From: Acidobacteria bacterium 13_2_20CM_2_57_6
Lineage (GTDB): Bacteria; Acidobacteriota; Terriglobia; Acidiferrales; UBA7541
Length of the DNA stretch: 64,000 nucleotides
Assembly: GCA_001917435.1 (NCBI GenBank)
Contig: MNEA01000153.1
Location: forward strand, 1-64,000
Direction: 5' to 3'
Below are positions 34,825 to 42,854 of the stretch, piece after piece. Within the stretch, counting starts at the first letter, position 1. Each line of letters begins with the position of its first letter. The notes under the pieces are model-generated. The model searched no databases. It saw nothing but the letters and a program-made list of their open reading frames with translations, and was not told where the DNA came from. The position numbers were made by a program, and so were the translations under genes.

Positions 34825-35052
34825 TCACTCCCAGGCTTTGAGTTCCGACTGGGGGAGAGGCTCGAAGAATTCAGGGTCGACCTTGAGTTTTCCTTTCATG
34901 CTTCCGGGTTTGCGCTGCCCCGTTTTCTCGCGAAGAGGCTGAAGGCGAACGAGCGGCTGACCGCCGCGGGCGATGATGACCTCTTCGCCTTCGTGGGCTT
35001 TTTCGATAAGTCGCGAGAGGTGGGCTGAGCGTGGTGAATCTTGACCGTAGGG
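34825..35052 (-). pseudogene. Frameshifted VapB/Phd antitoxin
   Basis: The minus strand encodes PTVKIHHAQ in one frame and HLSRLIEKAHEGEEVIIARG-GQPLVRLQPL in the next, ending ELKAWE at a TGA (34827-34825). Together they make a normal Phd/VapB antitoxin (usual form TVNIHxAKTHLSRLIExAxxGEEVIIARxGxPVARL). One base is missing between GCTCAG and CCCACC near 35015, and no start codon precedes the first part. A TTAGCTAGCTAA palindrome upstream probably was the operator. It abuts the dead VapC gene. Confidence 0.72.
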
Positions 35053-35069
35053 ATATCAGCTAACTCAGC

Positions 35070-35081
35070 TTAGCTAGCTAA
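35070..35081. promoter_or_regulatory. Palindrome upstream of the dead vapBC, probable old operator
   Basis: TTAGCTAGCTAA, a perfect 12-base palindrome, flanked at some distance by GATATC on each side (35052-35057 and 35088-35093). Toxin-antitoxin operators normally sit here. Confidence 0.45.
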
Positions 35082-35102
35082 AGGACGGATATCAACCGGG
35101 GG

Positions 35103-35345
35103 TCAACGGCGAAAGTGCGAAATGAGCCAAAAAAGAAGACTGAGACCGGCGCTAAGGACGAGGCAGGTGACGATCGGAAAGTAGAAGGTGGTGTGTTCGC
35201 CGCGGTGGACGATGTCGCCAGGGAGGCGGCCGAGGCGCAAGGGGAGCTTGCCGCCGAAGTAAAAGAGCGCGCCGAGGAAGACCAAGAGGACGCCAAGAAC
35301 GAGGAGCATACGGCCGAGTTCGCGGAGGGGATCCATGAAAAACAT
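35103..35345 (-). CDS. DUF2905-type small membrane protein
   Basis: 80 residues with two membrane helices: LGRMLLVLGVLLVFLGALFY and FYFPIVTCLVLSAGLSLLFW, joined by GGKLPLRLGRLPGDIVHRGE, the signature of this widespread domain of unknown function. Start may be 35345 or 35336 (MDPLRELGRML), the latter fitting the family better. Located after ndk on the same strand; function unknown. Confidence 0.85.
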   Translation of the reverse strand: MFFMDPLRELGRMLLVLGVLLVFLGALFYFGGKLPLRLGRLPGDIVHRGEHTTFYFPIVTCLVLSAGLSLLFWLISHFRR

Positions 35346-35477
35346 TCTAGCGGAACTGCGGATCCGGGACAGGGAACAATCGAAGAGAGATTCCTCCGCT
35401 CCGCAGGGCGGCGTACGCTTGGCGCGGACGCGCGAACGGCCCGCTCCGGTCGGACGACAACGTAACTTTAGCGACTG

Positions 35478-35897
35478 CTAAATCAGTTCGAGGCCGGAGA
35501 AGAAGTAGCCGATTTCGAAGGCAGCGGTTTCCGGGGCATCGGAGCCGTGAGTGCAATTGTTGCCGATGCTCGTGCCGAGGTCGTGGCGAATGGTGCCTGG
35601 GGCGGCTTTCTTCGGATCGGTGGCGCCCATGGTGTCGCGCCACTTGAGGATGGCGCCTTCGGCTTCGAGGACCATCGCGAAGATTTTTCCAGAACTCATG
35701 AAGTCGGTGAGCTCGCCGAAAAAGGGGCGTTCGCGGTGCACGGCGTAAAAGCCTCCGGCTTCTTCTTTGGTCAGGCGCATGGATTTAATGGCGATGATTT
35801 TAAAACCGGCCTTGTGAATCCTGGCGAGAATTTCGCCTTGCTGGCCTCGGCTGACGGCGTCTGGCTTGATGATCGCGAAAGTACGTTCGAGAGACAC
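35478..35897 (-). CDS. ndk: Nucleoside diphosphate kinase
   Basis: Transfers the gamma phosphate of ATP to NDPs through a phosphohistidine. 139 residues; [18 protein letters not shown] is typical, and the active-site His is in [32 protein letters not shown] and GTIRHDLG are conserved substrate-binding parts. It follows sucC-sucD, a frequent arrangement that channels the nucleoside triphosphate from succinyl-CoA synthetase. A terminator-like hairpin lies between sucD and ndk, so it may also have its own transcript. Confidence 0.96.
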   Translation of the reverse strand: MSLERTFAIIKPDAVSRGQQGEILARIHKAGFKIIAIKSMRLTKEEAGGFYAVHRERPFFGELTDFMSSGKIFAMVLEAEGAILKWRDTMGATDPKKAAPGTIRHDLGTSIGNNCTHGSDAPETAAFEIGYFFSGLELI

Positions 35898-35928
35898 GAA
35901 AGATTCCTCCGAAATATCAAATCAAAGA

Positions 35929-35948
35929 CGCCGAGCTGAAGCCCGGCG
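35929..35948 (-). terminator. Hairpin after sucD
   Basis: On the minus strand CGCCGGGC-TTCA-GCTCGGCG: eight pairs including one G-U, a four-base loop, followed by GTCTTTGATTTGATATTT. The T-run is imperfect, so termination may be partial. Confidence 0.5.
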
Positions 35949-36003
35949 CCGCAAAATCAAAATCAGGAAAGAGCCTCGCTAAAAGGCGCCAGCGACAGAT
36001 TCC

Positions 36004-36765
36004 TCATTTTAAGGCCGCGGCGAGAGTCGAGCCGAGATCCGCGGGAGTTTCGACGGTGCGGATACCGGCGGCAGCCATCGCGGCGTATTTGTCCTTGGCC
36101 GTGCCCTGACCGCCGCTGATGATGGCGCCGGCATGGCCCATGCGGCGTCCCGGCGGAGCCGTTTGCCCCGCGATGAAGCCGACGACCGGCTTCTTCACGT
36201 TGGCTTTGATCCATTCGGCGGCGCGCTCTTCGGCGTTGCCACCGATTTCGCCAATCATGATGATGGCGTGGGTGTGCGGATCATCGTTGAAAAACTGGAT
36301 GGCGTCAAGAAACGTCGTGCCGATGATGGGATCGCCCCCGATGCCGATGCAGGTGGATTGGCCGATGCCGAGCTGCGTCAATTGATGGACGGCTTCGTAG
36401 GTGAGCGTGCCACTGCGGCTGACGACGCCGACGTGGCCTTGCTTGTGGATGCGCCCGGGCATGATGCCGATTTTGCATTTGCCGGGAGAGATGATGCCGG
36501 GGCAGTTTGGGCCAATGAGGCGCGTTTTCTTGAAATCGACGACGGAGGAGACGCGCACCATGTCAAGGGCGGGGATGCCTTCGGTGATGCAGACGACGAG
36601 CGAAAGCTGAGCGTCAGCGGCTTCGAGGATGGCATCGGCGGCGTAGGGAGGGGGAACAAAAATCACAGAGGCGTTTGCGCTAGTGGCCTTGGCAGCGTCG
36701 GCGACGGTGTTGAAGACAGGGCGCTCAAGATGTTTGGTGCCGCCCTTGCCTGGCGTGACCCCGCC
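36004..36765 (-). pseudogene. sucD: Succinyl-CoA ligase alpha subunit lacking its N-terminus
   Basis: The frame from 36765 to 36004 encodes SucD from [20 protein letters not shown] (residue about 37 of E. coli SucD) to the normal C-terminus. The phosphorylated histidine is retained in [14 protein letters not shown], as are [17 protein letters not shown] and [15 protein letters not shown]. Missing are the start codon and the first 36 or so residues, including the glycine-rich GFTGxxG CoA-binding turn. Upstream, the DNA is the 3' end of sucC in a different frame, joined with no spacer. The first ATG-type start in frame is near 36666, which would remove even more. Either a real deletion or an assembly join; downstream DNA is intact. 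Confidence 0.8.
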
Positions 36766-37918
36766 CGACGACCTTCTGGGCGCCGTCCTTCATGCCGTCG
36801 GCGATGGTAAAGTTCAAACCGCTTTCGCGAAGAATTTGCTGACCGGCTTCGACGTTGGTGCCTTCCATTCGAATGACGACGGGGACCTGCAAATGCAATT
36901 CCTTGGCGGCAGAAACGACGCCAGTGGCGAGAACGTCGCAGCGCAAGATTCCGCCAAAAATATTGATGAAGACGGCTTTGACTTCCGAATCGCTCATCAG
37001 AATGCGGAAAGCGTTCTTGACTTGTTCGGCGGAAGCGCCGCCGCCAACATCGAGGAAATTCGCGGGAGAGCCGCCAGCATACTTGATGATGTCCATGGTG
37101 GCCATGGCAAGACCAGCGCCGTTGACCATGCAAGCGACGCTGCCATCGAGCTTGATGTAGTTGAGGCCGTACTTGGAGGCTTCGACTTCGAGAGGATCCT
37201 CTTCATCGAGGTCGCGAAGTTCGCGGAGATCCTTGTGACGGAAAAGCGCGTTGTCGTCAAAGGCCATCTTGGCATCGAGCGCGACGAGTTTGCCCTCGCC
37301 GGTGAGCACGCACGGATTGATTTCCAGCATGGAGGCGTCGGTGTCAATGAAAGCGCGATGCAGCGACTGGAGGAACGGGATTGCGGAATTCACGACTTCG
37401 CCCGGCAATCCGAGGCCGAAGGCGATTTTGCGAGCCTGGTAAGGCTGCAAACCGACGGCGGGATGAATGGTTTCACGCAAAATGGCGCCGGGATTTTCCT
37501 TGGCGACTTCCTCGATTTCCATGCCGCCAGCGGCGCTGGCCATGAAGACGACACGGCCGGTCTCACGATCGACGAGAAGGCCGAGATAAAGTTCGCGCTT
37601 GATGTCCAGACCTTCTTCGATGAGCAGGCGCTTGACGATGCGGCCAGCGGGACCAGTTTGCGGAGTTACGAGCTTCATGCCGAGCATGTGGCTGGCGATG
37701 TCGGCGGCTTCGTCGGAGGAGTGCGCCAGCTTGACGCCGCCGGCTTTGCCGCGCCCACCGGCGTGAATCTGCGCCTTTACGACGACGACGTTGGCGTGCG
37801 ATCGCAGGCGGTGCGCGGCCTCGCGCGCTTCTTCCTTGCTGAAAGCGACTTCACCGCGTGGAGTCGTGACGCCGTAACGAGACAGAATTGTCTTCGCTTG
37901 ATACTCGTGAATCTTCAT
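36725..37918 (-). CDS. sucC: Succinyl-CoA ligase (ADP/GDP-forming) beta subunit, altered C-terminus
   Basis: ATP-grasp subunit of the TCA-cycle enzyme making succinate and NTP. Start at 37918 ([20 protein letters not shown]); the frame is open to 38059 without family character. ATP-grasp and CoA-ligase parts are complete: [60 protein letters not shown] and [19 protein letters not shown]. After [16 protein letters not shown] the protein continues with an abnormal tail of 13 residues ([13 protein letters not shown]) that is sucD sequence read out of frame. Only a few genuine C-terminal residues are lost, so activity may persist if an alpha subunit exists. Confidence 0.9.
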   Translation of the reverse strand: MKIHEYQAKTILSRYGVTTPRGEVAFSKEEAREAAHRLRSHANVVVVKAQIHAGGRGKAGGVKLAHSSDEAADIASHMLGMKLVTPQTGPAGRIVKRLLIEEGLDIKRELYLGLLVDRETGRVVFMASAAGGMEIEEVAKENPGAILRETIHPAVGLQPYQARKIAFGLGLPGEVVNSAIPFLQSLHRAFIDTDASMLEINPCVLTGEGKLVALDAKMAFDDNALFRHKDLRELRDLDEEDPLEVEASKYGLNYIKLDGSVACMVNGAGLAMATMDIIKYAGGSPANFLDVGGGASAEQVKNAFRILMSDSEVKAVFINIFGGILRCDVLATGVVSAAKELHLQVPVVIRMEGTNVEAGQQILRESGLNFTIADGMKDGAQKVVGRGHARQGRHQTS

Positions 37919-38077
37919 CGCGGTTCCGTTTTCCGTTCGAGTTTGAAGCAGTCTGCTAGTATTAGAATTTTGACGGCAATGGAAACATAGAAGTTTACCC
38001 GGAAGGCGGAAACGGAGCAAGGCGCGGGAAATGGCACGAAAATTGGCGACAGCCGACATGGAGCGTCGAGAGTCGAA

Positions 38078-39136
38078 ATGCTATCTCGCGGCGACATGGC
38101 GATGAAATTGTCGAAACTATCGCTGGTTGAGCGAGTCGAAGCCGGAAGCGTCCTGAACCGAGCGGAAGCGGAAGCTATGATGGAAGAGCTGCTTTCAGGA
38201 CGCGTCAAGACAGCGGAAATTGTGCGATTGCTGGAGGCGCTCAACCGGCGGCCAATTGAGACACAGGAGCTCACGGGATTTGCGCACGTCATGCGAAAGC
38301 ACGCGACCCGCGTGTTTGCGGACGGCGAAGCGCGTCCTGCAAACATGGTGGACACGTGCGGAACGGGCGGAGACGGCGCGAACACGTTTAATATTTCCAC
38401 GGCGGCGGCGATTGTTGCTGCGGCGGCGGGCGCGCGCGTGGCGAAGCATGGGAATCGCGCGGCGAGTTCGCGGAGCGGTTCGGCAGACGTATTGGAAGAA
38501 CTGGGGGTGCGAATCGACCTGCCGTTCGAACGGTATGGGCGGGCGATCCGTGAGATTGGTATTGGGTTTCTGTTCGCGCAAGCCGCACACACGGCAACGC
38601 GGCATGCGGCTCCGGCGCGAAAACAGATTGGCGCGCGAACCGTGTTCAATTTGCTCGGGCCGCTGACGAATCCAGCGGGGGCTCAAGCGCAGGTGCTGGG
38701 CGTTTTTTCAGAGGAGGTGATCGCCCTAGTGGCAGCAACGCTGGCTGAGCTGGGCGTCGAGCGGGCGTTTGTGGTGCATGGCGCTGGTGGCCTTGATGAG
38801 ATTTCTCTTGCGGGGGAAACGATGGTCGCCGAGGTGCGAGGCGGTGCCGTCCGGCGGTTCACGGTGACGCCGGAAGAGTTCGGCGTGGCACGCGCGCCGT
38901 TGGAATCCATTCGCGGCGGTACAGCGACTGAAAATGCGGCCCTTATCGTGCGCCTCCTGCAAGGCGAAGACGGGCCGGCGCGCGATATCGTTGTGGTGAA
39001 TGCCGCGGCTGCGCTAGTCGCGGCAGGCGCGGCTGCCGATTTTCGCGAAGGGGCGGGACTGGCGAGTTTCGTGATTTCATCAGGGGCGGCAGGCAAGAAA
39101 CTGGCGGCTTTGGCCGCGTTCACCGGCAAGAATTAG
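38078..39136 (+). CDS. trpD: Anthranilate phosphoribosyltransferase
   Basis: Second step of tryptophan synthesis: anthranilate + PRPP to phosphoribosylanthranilate. About 345-352 residues depending on the start (38078, or [10 protein letters not shown] at 38096). Glycine-rich PRPP loop [20 protein letters not shown], the [20 protein letters not shown] motif and [15 protein letters not shown] are all present. It is divergent from sucC and separated by a peptidase gene from trpG and trpE, which lie on the opposite strand. Confidence 0.94.
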   Translation: MLSRGDMAMKLSKLSLVERVEAGSVLNRAEAEAMMEELLSGRVKTAEIVRLLEALNRRPIETQELTGFAHVMRKHATRVFADGEARPANMVDTCGTGGDGANTFNISTAAAIVAAAAGARVAKHGNRAASSRSGSADVLEELGVRIDLPFERYGRAIREIGIGFLFAQAAHTATRHAAPARKQIGARTVFNLLGPLTNPAGAQAQVLGVFSEEVIALVAATLAELGVERAFVVHGAGGLDEISLAGETMVAEVRGGAVRRFTVTPEEFGVARAPLESIRGGTATENAALIVRLLQGEDGPARDIVVVNAAAALVAAGAAADFREGAGLASFVISSGAAGKKLAALAAFTGKN

Positions 39137-39216
39137 ATTCGCATTCGGGGCTGCGCTTCGGGAAAGAACTCGGAATTAAGAGCTGCCGGGGACGAGGCAC
39201 GTCAGAGGAGAGAACT

Positions 39217-41367
39217 TTGAGAAACATCGTGGTCACTCTGTTGATTGCGATTCTTCCCGCCCAGACGCTCGCGCAGAAGCAAACTACTCCTGCGCCTGCG
39301 CAGGTCGCGCAGGAAATTCGCGAATATCGGATGGACAATGAGGAGCGCATCGTACGAGAGCTGAGTGAATTCCTTGCGATCCCCAACATTGCGAGTGACA
39401 TGCCGAACATCCAGAAAAATGCCGCTCACCTGGCGGAGATGCTGGAGGCGCGGGGGATCGAAACGCACTTGCTGCCGATCAGCGGACGCGGGCCAGTAGT
39501 CTACGGCAAATTGATTTCGCCGGAAGCGAAGCACACAGTAATTTTTTACGCGCACTATGACGGGCAGCCGGTCGACGCGAGCGCATGGAAATGCGCCAAA
39601 CCATTTGAGCCGAAGATTTGGACGAACGGCAAGGACACCTGCGATGGGCAGGCTGAGCCGGGTAAGGGGCTCGAAGAGAAACCAGTGACATCACCAGATA
39701 ATTGGCGGATCTATGCACGGTCCGCGTCTGACGACAAAGGGCCAATTGTGGCGCTACTAGCGGCAATCGATGCGCTTCGGGCGAAGAAGATCCCGCTGGC
39801 GGTGAATTTGAAGGTCATTTTTGAGGGAGAAGAAGAGGCAGGTTCGACAAATCTGCAGCGAACGCTGGAACTTCACAAGAATTTGCTGGGGGCGGACTTG
39901 CTGATCACGGCCGATGGGCCTGTGCACCAGAGCGGGCGCCAGCTGGTTTTCTTTGGAAACCGTGGGGACATCGGGATCGGCATCACGGTATTCGGTCCGG
40001 TACGGGCGTTGCACAGCGGGCACTATGGGAACTGGGCGCCGAATCCAGCGATGGAGTTGTCGCAACTGCTGGCATCCATGAAGGACGCAGACGGACGCGT
40101 GCTGATTGATGGCTACTACGACGATGTCTCGCCACTCGGCGATGCGGAAAAAAAAGCGCTTGCGGAAATGCCGGCGAACGACGCTGATCTGGAACGCGAG
40201 CTTGGCATCGCCAAACCGGAAGGCGGCGGGAAAAAGCTGGTGGAATTGATCATGCAGCCGTCGCTAAATATACGCGGATTGCGCAGCGCGTACGTGGGCG
40301 AGCAGGCGCAGAACGTGGTGCCGGACCGGGCGGAGGCTTCGCTCGATGCGCGTCTTGTAAGAGGAGAGAACCCGCAACAGAAATTCGATCAGATCGCGCT
40401 GTTTATACGAAAGCAAGGCTTCTACGTCATTGATCGCGAGCCCACGATGGAAGAAAGGTGCACCTACCCGCGGATCGCAAAAGTTGTCAATGAAGGAGGA
40501 TATCGCGCTTCGCGGACGCCGATGGATTTGCCGGTTTCGAAAGCGCTGGTACAAGTGGTGCAGGAAGCGACAGGAAACACCACGGTCGTTGCGCCCACGC
40601 TAGGGGGCAGCGTGCCGATGTACATTTTTGAAGACCTCGGGCTACCCTGGATCGGCGTGCCCATCGTGAACTACGACAATCACCAGCACAGCTCGGATGA
40701 AAATTTGCGGCTGGGGCAGTTTTGGAGAGGGATAGAGATTTACGAGGAGCTGTTTGCCGGAATCGGTGAGGACGGACTCCGGATGGAACTGCACGCCTTC
40801 GATTTTGTGGCGGCGGTGACGGAAGCCCATGATGATGCCGTCGTCGGTCTCGGCAGTGATTGCCAATTCGCGCGGCAGGGATTTTTTTTCGACGATCAGA
40901 GAGTGGTAGCGCGTCGCGGTGAAGGGATCCGCCAGCTTGCGGAAAATACTCTTGCCATCGTGATGGATCTGGCTGGTTTTGCCGTGAAAGAGTTTTGGAG
41001 CGCGGACGATTTTCCCTCCAAACGCAGCGCCAATGGCTTGATGACCGAGGCACACGCCAAGGATCGGAAATTTCCCGGCGAGGCGCTCGACGAGCTCCAC
41101 GGAAACGCCTGCCTCCTGCGGCGTGCAAGGCCCAGGAGAAATTACGATTCGTTCGGGCTTGCGGCGGATAATTCCTTCCACGGTAATCTTGTCGTTGCGG
41201 TGGACTTCGACCTGGCAACCCAATTCGCCGAGATACTGCGCGAGGTTGTAGGTAAAGGAATCGTAGTTGTCGAGCAACAAAATCATTTTGGCTTCCTTGA
41301 ACGGCCTCCGCAGTGCGCTTTTTCCAACGCCGTGAGCAATGCTTTCGACTTATTCACACTCTCCTGA
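39217..41367 (+). CDS. Secreted M20-family peptidase with a read-through C-terminus
   Basis: TTG start with AGAGGAG upstream; signal peptide RNIVVTLLIAILPAQTLAQ. Residues to about 518 are a dipeptidase-like M20 enzyme with both zinc-site blocks: VIFYAHYDGQPVDAS, SASDDKGPIVALLAA, FEGEEEAGSTNLQ and LITADGPV; the end of the family is GQFWRGIEIYEELFAGIGE. From there the frame stays open for almost 200 more residues that are simply the antisense of trpG, so the natural stop codon has been lost. Family proteins end at about 500-520 residues. The long tail is unlikely to fold. Function otherwise: hydrolysis of short peptides in the periplasm or outside. Confidence 0.85.
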   Translation: MRNIVVTLLIAILPAQTLAQKQTTPAPAQVAQEIREYRMDNEERIVRELSEFLAIPNIASDMPNIQKNAAHLAEMLEARGIETHLLPISGRGPVVYGKLISPEAKHTVIFYAHYDGQPVDASAWKCAKPFEPKIWTNGKDTCDGQAEPGKGLEEKPVTSPDNWRIYARSASDDKGPIVALLAAIDALRAKKIPLAVNLKVIFEGEEEAGSTNLQRTLELHKNLLGADLLITADGPVHQSGRQLVFFGNRGDIGIGITVFGPVRALHSGHYGNWAPNPAMELSQLLASMKDADGRVLIDGYYDDVSPLGDAEKKALAEMPANDADLERELGIAKPEGGGKKLVELIMQPSLNIRGLRSAYVGEQAQNVVPDRAEASLDARLVRGENPQQKFDQIALFIRKQGFYVIDREPTMEERCTYPRIAKVVNEGGYRASRTPMDLPVSKALVQVVQEATGNTTVVAPTLGGSVPMYIFEDLGLPWIGVPIVNYDNHQHSSDENLRLGQFWRGIEIYEELFAGIGEDGLRMELHAFDFVAAVTEAHDDAVVGLGSDCQFARQGFFFDDQRVVARRGEGIRQLAENTLAIVMDLAGFAVKEFWSADDFPSKRSANGLMTEAHAKDRKFPGEALDELHGNACLLRRARPRRNYDSFGLAADNSFHGNLVVAVDFDLATQFAEILREVVGKGIVVVEQQNHFGFLERPPQCAFSNAVSNAFDLFTLS
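40642..41286 (-). CDS. trpG: Anthranilate synthase glutamine amidotransferase subunit, extended C-terminus
   Basis: Class I glutamine amidotransferase giving ammonia to TrpE. MILLLDNYDSFTYNLAQYLG is diagnostic; oxyanion motif ISPGPCTPQEAG; nucleophile elbow GVCLGHQAIGAAFGG (Cys about 79); His-Glu of the triad in GVQFHPESVLTDSGKQLLVN. The family ends a few residues after this point, but here the frame goes on 30 residues into the antisense of the M20 gene before a stop. PCTP replaces the common PGTP. The ATG overlaps the trpE stop (ATGA), so translation is coupled. Confidence 0.9.
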   Translation of the reverse strand: MILLLDNYDSFTYNLAQYLGELGCQVEVHRNDKITVEGIIRRKPERIVISPGPCTPQEAGVSVELVERLAGKFPILGVCLGHQAIGAAFGGKIVRAPKLFHGKTSQIHHDGKSIFRKLADPFTATRYHSLIVEKKSLPRELAITAETDDGIIMGFRHRRHKIEGVQFHPESVLTDSGKQLLVNLYPSPKLPQPQIFIRAVLVIVVVHDGHADPG

Positions 41368-42788
41368 TATTCCCCTTCCGGCGTCGAATCCGCAACTATG
41401 CCGCCGCCGGCTTGCACATAGGCGACCCCGTTTTTCACGACCATGGTACGAAGCGCGATACAGGAATCGAGGTTGCCCGCGAAATCGAGGTAGAGGATTC
41501 CGCCGGCGTAGATGCCGCGGCGAGTGCGCTCCAGTTCCTCGATGATTTCCATGGCGCGGACCTTCGGTGCACCAGAAACGGTGCCGGCCGGAAAACAGGC
41601 CATCAGCGCGTCAAAACAATCCACGTCCTCGCGCAAGCGTCCGCGGAGACTGGAAACCAGATGCATGACGTGCGAGTAGCGCTCCACGGTGAGCAACTTT
41701 TCGGGCTTCACCGTGCCGTAATCGCAGACACGGCCCAGATCGTTGCGCCCGAGATCGACGAGCATGATGTGCTCGGCGCGCTCTTTTTCACTGGCAAGCA
41801 TTTCTTGTTCCAAGCGCTGGTCCTCGGCTTCGTCCTTGCCGCGCCAACGCGTGCCGGCGATGGGGCGGTAAGAGACATCTCGTCCCTGAACTTTGACGAG
41901 CATTTCCGGCGAGCTGCCCACAACGGACACGTCGTTCAGTTTTAGGTAAAAGAGATAGGGCGAAGGATTCAACGCGCGCAGCTCACGATAAACCTGAAAA
42001 GGCTCGGCCTGCGTCTTCGCCGAAAACCGCTGGCTCAGCACGACCTGAAAAATATCTCCCGCACGAATGTAATGCTTCGCTTTTTGGACGGCGGCAAGAT
42101 ATTCGGGCCGACGGAAATTGGAAGCCACTTTCAGCGGCACGCGGTTCCTTGGCTTTGACAGCTTCTTCGGGCGCTCGGCGGCCACAGGCTCATCAAGCAG
42201 TCGGCGGGTCTGCTTGATTTCGTGCACGGCGGCATCGTATTTCGAGCGAAGGCTGCCGCCGCCCTCCATGAAAACATTGCGAACGACCCACAAACGATGT
42301 TGCACGTGGTCGAACGCGATGAGGCCGTGGTAGAACATCAGCATGGCGTCATACAGGCCGATTTCATCGCGAAGGCGCTTGGGGATGCGCTCGATCAGCC
42401 GCACCATGTCATAGCTGAAATAGCCGATGGCGCCGGCAACCAGCGGCGGCAATCCGGGAAGACGCACGGGGCGAAAACGTTCGATGCGCTCGCGCAGGAA
42501 GGAGATGGGATCGCGCTCTTCCCAGACGACGCGGTCGCGGCTTTCCAGAACGCAGGCGCCGTTAGCATAGCGGAAGATTTCCTCCGGATGCGCTCCCGCA
42601 AAGGTGTAGCGGGCGATTTTCTCGCCGCCTTCCACGCTTTCGAGGAGGAACGAGTGCCGCGCACCCTGCGCGATACGCAGATAAGCGCTGACGGGGGTCA
42701 GCAAATCCGCGGAGAAAACATCGTAGACCGGAATGAGATTGCCCTGTTTGGCGAGGCGCTGAAATTCGCGGAAGTCCGGCTGGATCAT
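41283..42788 (-). CDS. trpE: Anthranilate synthase component I
   Basis: Chorismate to anthranilate with ammonia from TrpG. 501 residues. N-terminal region has the Trp-feedback LLES element (HSFLLESVEGGEKIARYTFA). Catalytic part: RAGDIFQVVLSQRFSA, NPSPYLFYLKLNDVSVVGSS, PIAGTRWRGKDEAEDQRLEQ, LVDLGRNDLGRVCDYG, FPAGTVSGAPKVRAMEIIEE and QAGGGIVADSTPEGEY. It heads the trpE-trpG pair; upstream are 66 bases with short heptad-like repeats and then aroDE. Confidence 0.95.
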   Translation of the reverse strand: MIQPDFREFQRLAKQGNLIPVYDVFSADLLTPVSAYLRIAQGARHSFLLESVEGGEKIARYTFAGAHPEEIFRYANGACVLESRDRVVWEERDPISFLRERIERFRPVRLPGLPPLVAGAIGYFSYDMVRLIERIPKRLRDEIGLYDAMLMFYHGLIAFDHVQHRLWVVRNVFMEGGGSLRSKYDAAVHEIKQTRRLLDEPVAAERPKKLSKPRNRVPLKVASNFRRPEYLAAVQKAKHYIRAGDIFQVVLSQRFSAKTQAEPFQVYRELRALNPSPYLFYLKLNDVSVVGSSPEMLVKVQGRDVSYRPIAGTRWRGKDEAEDQRLEQEMLASEKERAEHIMLVDLGRNDLGRVCDYGTVKPEKLLTVERYSHVMHLVSSLRGRLREDVDCFDALMACFPAGTVSGAPKVRAMEIIEELERTRRGIYAGGILYLDFAGNLDSCIALRTMVVKNGVAYVQAGGGIVADSTPEGEYQESVNKSKALLTALEKAHCGGRSRKPK

Positions 42789-42796
42789 GGGAATCA

Positions 42797-42817
42797 GTTC
42801 ACAGTCGATAGTTCACA
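42797..42817. repeat. Heptad-phased direct repeat upstream of trpE
   Basis: GTTCACA at 42797-42803 and again at 42811-42817, exactly 14 bases apart, in AT-rich DNA just before trpE. It resembles the heptamer repeats upstream of xseA in style, not in sequence. Confidence 0.4.
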
Positions 42818-42854
42818 ATCAAAAGTTAAGAGCGATTATTATTGCATTTCTGGA

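Noticed and set aside
36683-37990. 435-residue plus-strand frame over sucC
   Set aside because: Antisense of sucC, which has clear ATP-grasp motifs.
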